Positions 52,618-60,568 of a stretch of 64,000 bases of DNA are shown here, piece after piece. Position 1 is the stretch's first letter; each line of letters begins with the position of its first letter. The notes below the pieces were generated by a model that did no database searches, was not told the DNA's origin, and saw only the letters and a program-made list of their open reading frames with translations. The position numbers were made by a program, and so were the translations under genes. Source of the stretch: Streptomyces melanogenes (GTDB taxonomy: Bacteria > Actinomycetota > Actinomycetes > Streptomycetales > Streptomycetaceae); contig NZ_BMTS01000002.1 in assembly GCF_014649795.1 (NCBI RefSeq), positions 62,001 through 126,000 on the forward strand, given 5' to 3'.

Positions 52618-52851
52618 GCGGCCCCACGGCCCCTGGGGGTACGGCGGCGGCCGCACCGGACCTGCTGGACCGGCCCGTAACCGCATGCTGAGACGAAGGC
52701 GTCCGCTGGGCAGATGGTGAGCGGCGGGGAGGCGTCCGGACGCCGCCGGAAGAAGCTTTCCGGCCGATCTCGTCCCACCATCCGGATGATCGTGTCTCAA
52801 AATACGACACACCGGTGACATGGCAGCCCGTCCGTCCCTACGATCGGACGC
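52618..52851. other. Intergenic region before the cysteine leader ORF
   Basis: The 234 bases contain the sseA promoter. A GGCGTCCGGACGCC palindrome (about 52731-52744) and an upstream GGCGTCC copy (about 52699) are visible. No riboswitch fold is recognisable. Confidence 0.4.
52815..52844 (+). promoter_or_regulatory. Probable sigma-HrdB promoter of the leader ORF and sseA
   Basis: GTGACA (52815-52820) and TACGAT (52839-52844) are separated by 18 bases. The ATG of the leader ORF lies seven bases after the -10 box, at the expected transcription start. Confidence 0.65.
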
Positions 52852-52932
52852 ATGAAGCGACAGGCGGATCTCACGAAGCGGCGGGCAGTCGACCTGTGCC
52901 GCGTCGCCGCCATGCTCTGTCGCCACGTCTGA
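52852..52932 (+). CDS. Cysteine-containing leader peptide (26 residues)
   Basis: The ORF encodes MKRQADLTKRRAVDLCRVAA followed by MLCRHV, with two Cys codons (16 and 23) near its end. It matches the group of actinobacterial leader peptides found before sulfur-metabolism genes, in which stalling at Cys codons is thought to control downstream expression. It is probably leaderless. Hairpins in the following 165 bases (TCTCT-GCGA-AGAGA at about 52955; GGCCCT...AGGGCC at about 52982-53009) could form the switch. The rhodanese gene follows. Confidence 0.8.
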   Translation: MKRQADLTKRRAVDLCRVAAMLCRHV

Positions 52933-53100
52933 GCGGGACCCGCCCCTCTCTGCGAAGAGACGGCAACTCCCGTGTTCCCCGGGCCCTTTGAGCTGTCATT
53001 CAGGGCCACCCCCCGTGCCGAAGCAGCGCCGCGCCCGCTCGCGTGGCGAGCGCACCCGCACCCCGCACCACCCGCCGCACCTGCCCCGGAGGAGAACCGC

Positions 53101-53946
53101 ATGAGCCGCAGCGACGTCCTGGTCGACGCCGACTGGGTCGAGGCCCACATCGACGACCCCAAGGTCGCCATCGTCGAGGTCGACGAAGACACCTCGGCGT
53201 ACGAGAAGAACCACATCAAGAACGCGATCCGGATCGACTGGACCAAGGACCTCCAGGACCCGGTCCGCCGTGACTTCATCGACCAGGAGGGCTTCGAGAA
53301 GCTCCTGTCGGCGAAGGGCATCGCGAACGACACCACCGTCGTCCTCTACGGCGGCAACAACAACTGGTTCGCCTCGTACGCCTACTGGTACTTCAAGCTC
53401 TACGGCCACGACAGCGTCAAGCTGCTCGACGGCGGCCGCAAGAAGTGGGAGCTCGACTCGCGCGACCTGGTCGACGGCTCGCAGGTGCCGGCCCGCCCGG
53501 CCACGGACTACAAGGCGAAGCCGCAGAACACCGCGATCCGTGCCTTCCGCGACGACGTGGTGGCGGCCATCGGCGCCCAGAACCTGGTCGACGTGCGCTC
53601 CCCCGACGAGTTCAGCGGCAAGCTGCTCGCCCCGGCCCACCTCCCGCAGGAGCAGTCGCAGCGCCCGGGCCACGTGCCCAGCGCGCGCAACATCCCGTGG
53701 TCGAAGAACGCCAACGACGACGGCACCTTCAAGTCGGACGACGCCCTGAAGGAGCTGTACGCGGCGGAGCAGGTCGACCTGGCCAAGGACACCATCGCGT
53801 ACTGCCGCATCGGCGAGCGCTCGGCCCTGACGTGGTTCGTGCTGCACGAGCTGCTCGGCGTCGAGAACGTCAAGAACTACGACGGCTCGTGGACCGAGTA
53901 CGGCTCCCTCGTCGGCGTGCCGATCGAGCTCGGCGCCAACAAGTAA
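53101..53946 (+). CDS. sseA: Thiosulfate sulfurtransferase (two-domain rhodanese)
   Basis: The 281-residue enzyme moves sulfane sulfur from thiosulfate to an acceptor. Two rhodanese domains are visible: an inactive N-terminal one (about 1-130, SDVLVDADWVEAHIDDP) and a catalytic C-terminal one with Cys235 in YCRIGERS. GGAGGAGAA precedes ATG 53101; the upstream in-frame extension covers the leader region and is not credible. The DUF1416 gene follows after 39 bases, and the cysteine leader ORF upstream suggests sulfur-responsive control. Confidence 0.95.
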   Translation: MSRSDVLVDADWVEAHIDDPKVAIVEVDEDTSAYEKNHIKNAIRIDWTKDLQDPVRRDFIDQEGFEKLLSAKGIANDTTVVLYGGNNNWFASYAYWYFKLYGHDSVKLLDGGRKKWELDSRDLVDGSQVPARPATDYKAKPQNTAIRAFRDDVVAAIGAQNLVDVRSPDEFSGKLLAPAHLPQEQSQRPGHVPSARNIPWSKNANDDGTFKSDDALKELYAAEQVDLAKDTIAYCRIGERSALTWFVLHELLGVENVKNYDGSWTEYGSLVGVPIELGANK

Positions 53947-53985
53947 CCCCGCACACCCCCAGACCGTAGACCGTAAGGAAGAACC

Positions 53986-54273
53986 ATGTGTGGAGCGAAG
54001 GCAGGCGGCCCCGACGCCTCGACGATCAAGCCCGGTGAGACCACGATCCAGGGCCAGGTGACCAAGGACGGCGAGCCGGTGGTCGGCTACGTCCGCCTGC
54101 TGGACTCGACCGGCGAGTTCACCGCCGAGGTCCCGACCTCGGCGACGGGCCAGTTCCGCTTCTACGCGGCCGAGGGCACGTGGACCGTCCGCGCCCTGGT
54201 CCCGGGCGGCACGGCGGACCGCACGGTGGTCGCCCAGACGGGCGGCCTGTCGGAGGTCGCGATCGCCGTCTGA
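53986..54273 (+). CDS. DUF1416 protein
   Basis: The 95-residue protein opens MCGAKAGGPD and continues as a single carboxypeptidase-regulatory-like beta sandwich (TIQGQVTKDGEPVVGYVRL). This family is regularly encoded just after the rhodanese gene in actinobacteria and probably works with it; its biochemical role is unknown. AAGGAAGAA precedes the ATG. Confidence 0.9.
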   Translation: MCGAKAGGPDASTIKPGETTIQGQVTKDGEPVVGYVRLLDSTGEFTAEVPTSATGQFRFYAAEGTWTVRALVPGGTADRTVVAQTGGLSEVAIAV

Positions 54274-54376
54274 CGACGAGCGCCGCTGTACTGGCCGGAG
54301 GGCCGCACCCCAGGGGGTTGGACGCTACCTGGACCGGGTGCGGTCCTCCGCGCCGTTTCAGCCGTACGCTGGACTT

Positions 54377-54673
54377 ATGTTGGCCCGGCGCCGGCGCGAG
54401 TACTTCTGGCTGATGGGCGGATGCCTGGTCCTGTTCGTGTCCGCCTGGGGATTCGTGCGGCTGTGGTCGGTCCCGGCCGCGGTCGCCATGTGCGTGGTCG
54501 CGATGCTGATCCCGCCGGTCGCGGCGATGGTCGCGAACCGGAGAGGCCCGGACGACCGCTGGTGGGACGACCCATCCCCAAGCTCTCAACTTCGTTCGAG
54601 CAGGGGAGACCCCACTGGGGACCCGAAGTCGGACGAGTGGTGGGACGAGCTGGACGGCAAGAAGAAGTACTAG
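54377..54673 (+). CDS. DUF3099 small membrane protein, with repeat insertion
   Basis: The 98-residue protein has two membrane helices (WLMGGCLVLFVSAWGFVRLW and VAMCVVAMLIPPVAAMVANR) and an acidic Trp-rich tail (DDRWWDD ... SDEWWDELDGKKKY), typical of DUF3099. Between the two WWD blocks lies about 15 residues encoded by a hairpin repeat, apparently inserted in frame. TACGCT six bases before the ATG and absence of a ribosome site suggest a leaderless mRNA. Confidence 0.82.
   Translation: MLARRRREYFWLMGGCLVLFVSAWGFVRLWSVPAAVAMCVVAMLIPPVAAMVANRRGPDDRWWDDPSPSSQLRSSRGDPTGDPKSDEWWDELDGKKKY
54576..54612. repeat. Small palindromic repeat inserted inside the DUF3099 gene
   Basis: CCCC-AAGCTC-TC-AACTTCGTT-C-GAGC-A-GGGG folds as a hairpin, followed by AGACCCC. 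I recognise this type (AAGCTCTC...TTCG...GAGCAGGGGAGACCCC) as a common dispersed repeat in Streptomyces. Confidence 0.75.
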
Positions 54674-54699
54674 ACGCTTCGCTGGGGTGCCGAGACTTC

Positions 54700-54742
54700 G
54701 ACTGCGGGCCGTGGGTGGCTGGTCGCGCAGTTCCCCGCGCCA
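54700..54742. repeat. Single forward A arm of the module A repeat
   Basis: CTGCGGGCCGTGGGTGGCTG followed by GTCGCGCAGTTCCCCGCGCC, then a short AATAAGGGGCGCC. It lies between convergent DUF3099 and DsrE genes. Confidence 0.85.
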
Positions 54743-54762
54743 ATAAGGGGCGCCCGGCGCCC

Positions 54763-55128
54763 TCAGTAGACCAGCGCCTGCGTCTCGTCCGCCATCGCCT
54801 CCTGGACGAAGACCTGCGCGCCCGCGATCCGCGCGCCCTCGATCAGGTCCTTCTCGGTGATGTCGCGGCGGGCCGCGCACTGCGTGCACACCGTGATCGT
54901 GCCGCCGCCCGCCAGGATCCCGCCGATCAGGTCCGGCAGCGGCGCCGCGTGCGGGAGCTCGAACTCGGCGGCCCGCCCCGGCAGGGCGAACCACGACGAC
55001 TCACCGGTCAGCCACAGCGAGACCTCGACCCCACTGGCGACGGCGACCGCCGCCACGGTGAACGCCTGCGAACACCGCTCGGGGGCGTCGGCCCCGGCGG
55101 TCACCTTCAGTACGAGCTTTTTGGCCAT
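54763..55128 (-). CDS. DsrE-family protein
   Basis: The 121-residue soluble protein starts MAKKLVLKVTAGADAPERCS and matches the DsrE/DsrF-like fold. Cys are present in ERCSQ and TVCTQCAARRD; in relatives a Cys carries sulfur. It lies in a sulfur-related neighbourhood (rhodanese, MoaD/ThiS). TACAGT seven bases before the ATG and no ribosome site suggest leaderless translation. Confidence 0.85.
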   Translation of the reverse strand: MAKKLVLKVTAGADAPERCSQAFTVAAVAVASGVEVSLWLTGESSWFALPGRAAEFELPHAAPLPDLIGGILAGGGTITVCTQCAARRDITEKDLIEGARIAGAQVFVQEAMADETQALVY

Positions 55129-55232
55129 ATGCCGAACTGTAATGCGCACCGGCACAACCCCTCCCGAGGACGGCGAGTCAGTTCTGTGCACGGGTGATCG
55201 GGCCCGTACCGAGGTCTCGTGGGGGGACCCTT

Positions 55233-55976
55233 TTGGATACGGCATTCGCGTCGGATACGACGGAAGCGACGGATACGACAGCGGTGGTGCGGCGGCGCGG
55301 GCGTACGCCGCTGCTGATCGCGGGGGGCGCCGTGCTCGGCGTGGTGGCCGGGCTGTGCGCCGGTTACACCGTTCAGGCGGGCCGGGCGCCGACCCCGTTG
55401 CCGCCGCTCTCCCAGCCCGTACTCGCGCAGGCGAAGGGCAAGGCGCCCGCGCCGCTCTCCGCCGCCCGGGACCGCAAGGCCGCGTCGGACGGCGATCTGC
55501 GGAACATGCTGCTGAAGAGGCCCGCCGGGGCGTCGGACGTCGAGCGTCCGGCGGGCATCGATGGCTGGCTGCCCATGTCCGACTACGCGGAGGACTTCAC
55601 CAAGCCGGACGCGGCGTTCGGGAACCTGCTGAGCGAGGAGTTCCGGCGCGCGGCCGTGGCGGAATGGCGGGAGGGGAACCTCTCCGTGACGATCCGGCTC
55701 GTCCAGTTCCGGGACGAGCGCGTGGTCGCGTCGCAGGGGGCCCTGGACGGCGCCGAGCGGTGGGCGGCCGAGGAGAGCGGCCACACCACGGCGATCAGCG
55801 GTTCGGGCAACGGGCGCGTCTACACCGGCGGCGACCTCGACTCCGGCAGTCGGCACCGGGCGGAGGCCTTCGCGCGGCGCGGGAACGTCCTCATGGAGCT
55901 GTGGCTCGACAGCGACGAGCCGATCGCGGCGCGCAAGGCGTTGGACCTGGCACAGCGGCAGTGGGAGCGGATGTGA
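55233..55976 (+). CDS. Single-pass membrane protein, first of a three-gene operon
   Basis: I do not recognise a family. The 247-residue product has a short cytosolic N-terminus, a membrane helix (LLIAGGAVLGVVAGLCAGYTV, about 27-47) and a roughly 190-residue outer domain (DYAEDFTKPDAAFGNLLSEE, FRDERVVASQGALDGAERW, RRGNVLMELWLDSDEP). TTG 55233 has GGGGGGA seven bases upstream; GTG 55194 is an alternative. Its stop overlaps the next start (GTGA). Confidence 0.7.
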   Translation: MDTAFASDTTEATDTTAVVRRRGRTPLLIAGGAVLGVVAGLCAGYTVQAGRAPTPLPPLSQPVLAQAKGKAPAPLSAARDRKAASDGDLRNMLLKRPAGASDVERPAGIDGWLPMSDYAEDFTKPDAAFGNLLSEEFRRAAVAEWREGNLSVTIRLVQFRDERVVASQGALDGAERWAAEESGHTTAISGSGNGRVYTGGDLDSGSRHRAEAFARRGNVLMELWLDSDEPIAARKALDLAQRQWERM

Positions 55977-56740
55977 GCGGGAGAAGGCGTGGTGTCGCCC
56001 TTGCCGTGGGAGGGGTGCTGTTCGTGGTGGTCGTGGGGGGAGTCGGGGCCACCGCCGTCGTCGTGGACCGGGCCGACCGAGCGCCCGGCGCGCCGGACTG
56101 GGCCTTCCCGCCGAGCGACCGCAAGACCGCCGATGCCGGTGCCCAGGCCGGAAAGGCCGCCTCGGAGCTCGGGCGGATGCTGGTCCCGTACGGCACCGAC
56201 GGGTACAGCCGGGGCCCCGACATCGAGGGCTTCGGCGCCGACGCCGATCTGACCGGCGATCAGGTGGTGGCGCTGCGCAGGGAGTCCCTGCGCGGTCTGA
56301 CCGGTGGCCAGCGGCAGAAGCTGGAGAAGCGGGTCGAGAAGGAGCGCGTCAAGGGCATGGCGATGCGCAGCTACAGCAGCACCGACGACGCGCCCGACTC
56401 GAACGTCGCCGCCGCCTCCGCCTTCACGGTCCAGATCGCGCTCTCCCGGATGGAGAACACCCGGACCGTGCGCCAGATCGCCGAGTTCCGCACGGCGCTG
56501 TTCGACTCCGTGGGCATCATGCGCAAGGGCCCCGAGGTCAAGGGGCACAAGGACGCCCGGTGCTTCCTGGGCCCCGACGAGAAGGACGAGAAGCTCGACA
56601 TGATGGTCTGTTCGGCGTACCGGGGCGAGGTCCTGGTGGACGTCGTCGCCGAGAGCCCCAAGCCGATGAACGCCAAGGGCGTCGCCCTGCTGCTGAGCGA
56701 GCAGCTGGACCGGATCGGCGCGTCCGGGGAGTCGGTGTGA
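55973..56740 (+). CDS. Single-pass membrane protein, second of a three-gene operon
   Basis: I do not recognise a family. The 255-residue protein has an N-terminal membrane helix (GVALAVGGVLFVVVVGGVGATAVV, about 7-30) and an outer domain rich in charged helices (RRESLRGLTGGQRQKLEKRV), with two Cys (ARCFLG, MVCSAYRGEVLVDVVAE). It starts with a GTGA overlap and ends with another, so all three genes are translationally coupled. Confidence 0.72.
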   Translation: MSGRRRGVALAVGGVLFVVVVGGVGATAVVVDRADRAPGAPDWAFPPSDRKTADAGAQAGKAASELGRMLVPYGTDGYSRGPDIEGFGADADLTGDQVVALRRESLRGLTGGQRQKLEKRVEKERVKGMAMRSYSSTDDAPDSNVAAASAFTVQIALSRMENTRTVRQIAEFRTALFDSVGIMRKGPEVKGHKDARCFLGPDEKDEKLDMMVCSAYRGEVLVDVVAESPKPMNAKGVALLLSEQLDRIGASGESV

Positions 56741-57639
56741 CCGAGCCGACCACCGAGCAGACAGAGCCCCAGCCCGTCACCGAGGAGCAGCCGGAGCCGC
56801 AGTCCGTCACCCCCGATCGGCCGGAGCCGCAGCCCACCGCCGACGAGCAACCCGCCCCCCAGCCGGACCCCCCGGCCCCGCCCCGCCGCCGCACCCGCGC
56901 CGCACTGCGCTGGACCGCCGCCGTCCTCGCCTTCCTCTCCGTCGGCGCCGGCACCGCGTACGCCGTCGTGGACCGCACCCGTACCGACCTGCCGGGGCTC
57001 TCCACCGAGTCGGACGGGCGCTGGCGGTATCCGGAGATCGCGCTGCCGCCGCTGCCCCCGGGTGCGCCCCGGCCGCTCGCGGGGTCCAACACCGGGCAGA
57101 ACCACTACGCCGATCTGCGCGCGCTGGTGCTGCCCGCCCCCGAGGGGGCGGTGCCGGACCCGGCGCTGAAGGGCGACGACGGCTGGCTGGCGACCTCCGT
57201 GTTCCTCGCGCAGTACGAGAAGGAGGACCGGGCGGCTTTCGGCCAGTCGCTCGCCGACAACGGGCTGCGCCACATCGCCGCCCGGGGCTGGACCATGCCC
57301 GACGGCACCCGGAGCAGGATCTTCCTGCTCCAGTTCGACACCCACGCACTGGCCAACCGGGTCCTGTCGAAGGACGTCGCCCGCTACAGCACGCCGTACC
57401 ACGCGCTCATCGGCGGCCACTACGCCGAGCTGGACGAGTCGTTCCCGATGAACGCCCTGGTCGAGGGCACCGCGCGGTACCCGTACGACGAGGTGAAGCC
57501 GTACGGACCGGAGCAGCTGCGGCAGGCGTACGTCCTGGCCGGTGACGTCCTCGCGGTGGTCGTCCAGTCCCGCTCCGGCACCGCCCCCGCCGTCCCCTTC
57601 CAGCAGACCGTGGTCCTCCAGAACCAGCTGCTCGGCTGA
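56737..57639 (+). CDS. Single-pass membrane protein, third of a three-gene operon
   Basis: I do not recognise a family. The 300-residue protein has a cytosolic Glu/Gln/Pro/Thr-rich tail (1-50, with EPQ repeats), a membrane helix (WTAAVLAFLSVGAGTAYAVV, about 58-77) and an outer domain of about 220 residues (WLATSVFLAQYEKEDRAAFG, RIFLLQFDTHALANRVLSKD, QTVVLQNQLLG). All three operon products share this inside-tail, one-helix, outer-domain plan. Confidence 0.72.
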   Translation: MTEPTTEQTEPQPVTEEQPEPQSVTPDRPEPQPTADEQPAPQPDPPAPPRRRTRAALRWTAAVLAFLSVGAGTAYAVVDRTRTDLPGLSTESDGRWRYPEIALPPLPPGAPRPLAGSNTGQNHYADLRALVLPAPEGAVPDPALKGDDGWLATSVFLAQYEKEDRAAFGQSLADNGLRHIAARGWTMPDGTRSRIFLLQFDTHALANRVLSKDVARYSTPYHALIGGHYAELDESFPMNALVEGTARYPYDEVKPYGPEQLRQAYVLAGDVLAVVVQSRSGTAPAVPFQQTVVLQNQLLG

Positions 57640-57764
57640 CCGGCGGGCCCGTCGAGGTGCGCCGCGCGGTCGCGGCGGCGCACCTCACAGAGAAGGCCGT
57701 GGCTCAACCCATTAGGCTGGGGTACGGCCCTTTACTGCCCACACGCTCATCCGAGGAGCACCCC

Positions 57765-57866
57765 GTGCTTGAGGCTTTCTTCGAAACCCTGCTGGTCCTG
57801 GTCTGCGTCGGTGTCCTCGCCTTCGCCGGTCTGGCCGTGAAGAAGCTGTACCAGGGCCAGCGCTGA
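57765..57866 (+). CDS. 33-residue membrane peptide
   Basis: The ORF encodes VLEAFFETLLVLVCVGVLAF followed by AGLAVKKLYQGQR: one membrane helix and a basic tail. GAGGAG lies seven bases before GTG 57765. I recall similar short proteins annotated in other Streptomyces; function unknown. Confidence 0.7.
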   Translation: MLEAFFETLLVLVCVGVLAFAGLAVKKLYQGQR

Positions 57867-57911
57867 ACCGCGCCCCAGCCGCAGACGTAACGAAAGACTG
57901 ATCGAAGCCTC

Positions 57912-58484
57912 ATGATCGAGATCCCGTCCGACCTGAACCCGGACCTCGTCCCCCTCGCCTTCCTCCTCGGCACGTGGGAGGGCGCGGGCGTCACCGACTT
58001 CCCCGGCGCCGAGAAGGCCAATTTCGGCCAGTCCGTCACCTTCAGCCACGACGGCCGGGACTTCCTGGAGTACGTGTCGCACTCCTGGATCCTCGACGCC
58101 GAGGGCAACAAGGTGAAGCCGCTGGAAAGCGAGTCCGGCTTCTGGCGCATCGACAAGGACCGCAAGGTCGAGGTCGTCATGGTCCGCGACCAGGGCGTCG
58201 TCGAGATCTGGTACGGCGAGCTCGCCGACCAGAAGCCGCAGATCGACCTGGTGACGGACGCCGTGGCGCGCACCGCCGCCTCCGGTCCGTACACCGGTGG
58301 CAAGCGGCTGTACGGATACGTGAAGAGCGACCTGATGTGGGTCGGCGAGAAGGCCACCCCCGAGGTCGAGCTCCGGCCGTACATGTCCGCGCACCTCAAG
58401 AAGGTCGTCACGCCCGAGGAGGTCGCGGCGATGGCCAGGGGCCTGGGCGACCTGCCGGACGACGGGATCGCCTTCTTCAAGTAG
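57912..58484 (+). CDS. Nitrobindin-like (FABP/THAP4 fold) heme-binding protein
   Basis: The 190-residue beta-barrel protein has the nitrobindin motif LLGTWEGAG (about 18-26) and the C-terminal Tyr/His/Lys-containing strands (MSAHLKKV). Nitrobindins bind ferric heme and interact with nitric oxide or peroxynitrite. A 15-base unit containing its last codons and stop is duplicated just downstream. The nur gene follows after 86 bases. Confidence 0.85.
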   Translation: MIEIPSDLNPDLVPLAFLLGTWEGAGVTDFPGAEKANFGQSVTFSHDGRDFLEYVSHSWILDAEGNKVKPLESESGFWRIDKDRKVEVVMVRDQGVVEIWYGELADQKPQIDLVTDAVARTAASGPYTGGKRLYGYVKSDLMWVGEKATPEVELRPYMSAHLKKVVTPEEVAAMARGLGDLPDDGIAFFK

Positions 58485-58527
58485 GAGATCCGCAAGTAGG
58501 AGATCCGTCTCAGAAGTACGAGATCCG
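58478..58527 (+). repeat. 15-bp tandem duplication spanning the nitrobindin stop codon
   Basis: CAAGTAGGAGATCCG occurs twice in direct succession (58478-58492, 58493-58507), followed by a degenerate third copy AGAAGTACGAGATCCG (58512-58527). Confidence 0.9.
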
Positions 58528-58558
58528 TTTGCGGAGTCGGTAATCCCGGGGTGGCTCC

Positions 58559-58564
58559 TACACT
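58559..58564 (+). promoter_or_regulatory. -10 box of a leaderless nur transcript
   Basis: TACACT lies six bases before GTG 58571, and there is no ribosome site. This is the spacing expected if transcription starts at the initiation codon. Confidence 0.55.
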
Positions 58565-58570
58565 GGGCGT

Positions 58571-59020
58571 GTGGTGACCACCGACTGGCAGAGCGACCTC
58601 CGCAAGCGCGGGTACCGGCTGACCCCCCAGCGCCAGCTCGTGCTGGAGGCCGTCGACGTACTGGAACACGCGACGCCCGACGACATCCTCACCGAGGTGA
58701 GGAAGACGGCGGGCGGCGTGAACATCTCCACCGTGTACCGGACCCTGGAGCTCCTGGAGGAGCTGGGTCTGGTCTCGCACGCCCATCTGGGCCACGGCGC
58801 CCCGACGTACCACCTGGCGGACCGCCATCACCACATCCATCTGGTCTGCCGGGACTGTACGTCGGTGATCGAGGCGGACGTGGAGGTGGCGGCGGAGTTC
58901 ACCGCCAAGCTCTGCTCGACGTTCGGCTTCACCACGGACATGAAGCACTTCGCGATCTTCGGGCAGTGCGAGAAGTGCGCCAAGAACGCCTCGAGCGATG
59001 CTTCGAACGGCGAGTCGTAG
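58571..59020 (+). CDS. nur: Fur-family metalloregulator, probably nickel-responsive Nur
   Basis: The 149-residue regulator has a winged helix (GYRLTPQRQLVLEAVDVLEHA, then NISTVYRTLELLEELGLV) and a dimerisation domain with the His-rich metal site ADRHHHIHLVC and Cys pairs CRDC and CEKC. It closely resembles S. coelicolor Nur, which represses nickel uptake genes and affects Fe/Ni superoxide dismutase balance. Assignment among Fur paralogues rests on remembered sequence. GTG 58571 or 58574 could start translation. Confidence 0.85.
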   Translation: MVTTDWQSDLRKRGYRLTPQRQLVLEAVDVLEHATPDDILTEVRKTAGGVNISTVYRTLELLEELGLVSHAHLGHGAPTYHLADRHHHIHLVCRDCTSVIEADVEVAAEFTAKLCSTFGFTTDMKHFAIFGQCEKCAKNASSDASNGES

Positions 59021-59030
59021 GCTTGCCTGC

Positions 59031-59996
59031 ATGAAGAGTCCCCTGCTGTCCCTGCCCGGCGCCGTCCCCGCCGAAGGGCCCGACGACGGTGTCGCCGCGC
59101 ACTACGGCGACCTGTTCCGCGAGCAGCGCGCCCTCGCCGACGGCAGCGGCCTCGTCGACCTCTCGCACCGCGGTGTCGTCACCGTCACCGGCGACGACCG
59201 GCTGAGCTGGCTGCACCTGCTGCTCACCCAGCACGTCAGCGACCTGCCGGCGGGCCTGGCGACCGAGGCGCTGATCCTCTCCGCGCACGGGCACATCGAG
59301 CACGCGCTCTACCTCGTCGACGACGGTACGACGGTGTGGGCGCACGTCGAGCCCGGTACGCAGGACGACCTCGTCGCGTACCTGGAGTCGATGAAGTTCT
59401 TCTACCGCGTCGAAGTCGCCGACCGTACGGCCGACTTCGCGGTGGTGCACCTGCCCGCCGGGTCTATCGCCGAGGTGCCCTCGGGCACGGTGGTCCGGGA
59501 GGCCTCGCACGGGCGGGACCTGTTCCTGCCGCGCGCGGAGCTGGAGGCGTTCGCCGCCGCGCACGGGCCCGCGATCGGGATCCTGGCGTACGAGGCGCTG
59601 CGGGTCGAGGCGCACCGGCCGCGGCTCGGCCTGGAGACCGACCACCGCACCATCCCGCACGAGCTGGGCTGGATCGGCACCGCCGTGCACCTCCAGAAGG
59701 GCTGCTACCGGGGCCAGGAGACGGTCGCGCGCGTCCACAACCTGGGGAAGCCGCCGCGCCGGCTGGTCTTCCTGCACCTGGACGGCAGCGAGGTGCTGCT
59801 GCCGGCGCACGGGACGCCGCTGCGGGTGGCGGCGGACGGCGACGAGGGCCGCCAGATCGGCTTCATCACGACGTCGGCCCGCCACCACGAGCTGGGGCCG
59901 ATCGCGCTGGCGCTGGTGAAGCGGAACGTGCCGGTGGACGCGGAGCTGCTGGCGGGGGTCACCGCTGCGGCCCAGGAGGTCGTGGTCGAGCCGTAA
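59031..59996 (+). CDS. ygfZ: Folate-dependent Fe-S cluster protein YgfZ
   Basis: The 321-residue protein has the GcvT-like fold and the diagnostic KGCYRGQETVARV motif (about 222-234), with Cys needed for function. YgfZ helps maintain iron-sulfur enzymes using tetrahydrofolate. It follows nur by 10 bases; TAGGCT seven bases before the ATG lies across the nur stop and suggests its own leaderless promoter. Confidence 0.93.
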   Translation: MKSPLLSLPGAVPAEGPDDGVAAHYGDLFREQRALADGSGLVDLSHRGVVTVTGDDRLSWLHLLLTQHVSDLPAGLATEALILSAHGHIEHALYLVDDGTTVWAHVEPGTQDDLVAYLESMKFFYRVEVADRTADFAVVHLPAGSIAEVPSGTVVREASHGRDLFLPRAELEAFAAAHGPAIGILAYEALRVEAHRPRLGLETDHRTIPHELGWIGTAVHLQKGCYRGQETVARVHNLGKPPRRLVFLHLDGSEVLLPAHGTPLRVAADGDEGRQIGFITTSARHHELGPIALALVKRNVPVDAELLAGVTAAAQEVVVEP

Positions 59997-59999
59997 CGG

Positions 60000-60425
60000 C
60001 TAGACCTCCACCAGGACCGTGAACGGGCCGTGGTTCGTCAGGGTCACCCTCATGTCCGCACCGAACCTGCCCGTCTCCACCCTCGCCCCCAGCGCCCTCA
60101 GCCGCGCCACCACCTCGTCCACCAGGGGCTCGGCGACCTCGCCGGGGGCCGCCGCGTTCCAGGTGGGGCGGCGACCCTTGCGGGCGTCGCCGTAGAGGGT
60201 GAACTGGGAGATCACCAGGAGCGGGGCTTTCACGTCCGAGCAGGACTTCTCGCCCTCCAGGATCCGTACCGACCACAGCTTCCTGGCCAGCTGCGCCGCC
60301 TTCTCGGGGGTGTCCCCGTGGGTGACCCCGACCAGGACGCACAGGCCCTCGCCGGTGATCTCGCCGACCGTCTCGCCCGCCACGACGACGCTCGCGCCGT
60401 CCACCCGCTGTACCACCGCTCGCAT
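60000..60425 (-). CDS. dtd: D-aminoacyl-tRNA deacylase
   Basis: The 141-residue enzyme removes D-amino acids (or Gly) mischarged on tRNA. It has the catalytic motif [12 protein letters not shown] (SQxxL) and the [12 protein letters not shown] terminus (GP motif), both diagnostic. Normal family length. The ATG has TAGGTT seven bases upstream and no ribosome site, suggesting a leaderless mRNA. It is convergent with ygfZ. Confidence 0.97.
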   Translation of the reverse strand: MRAVVQRVDGASVVVAGETVGEITGEGLCVLVGVTHGDTPEKAAQLARKLWSVRILEGEKSCSDVKAPLLVISQFTLYGDARKGRRPTWNAAAPGEVAEPLVDEVVARLRALGARVETGRFGADMRVTLTNHGPFTVLVEV

Positions 60426-60568
60426 GGGACCCAACCTATTCCACGCACCAATCCGGTCCGACGGGGGCCGAACGGGTGGTGTGTGTCTGCATATGCGCCA
60501 TCGGGAGTGGCACGATGCTGGCAGGCGGTGCGCCCCATCCCGCACCGGTCGAGGGGACGGTAAGACTC

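Noticed and set aside
52618..52851. Possible riboswitch before the rhodanese gene
   Set aside because: I find palindromic GGCGTCC copies but no recognisable S-box or other riboswitch core; the leader ORF explains sulfur control better.
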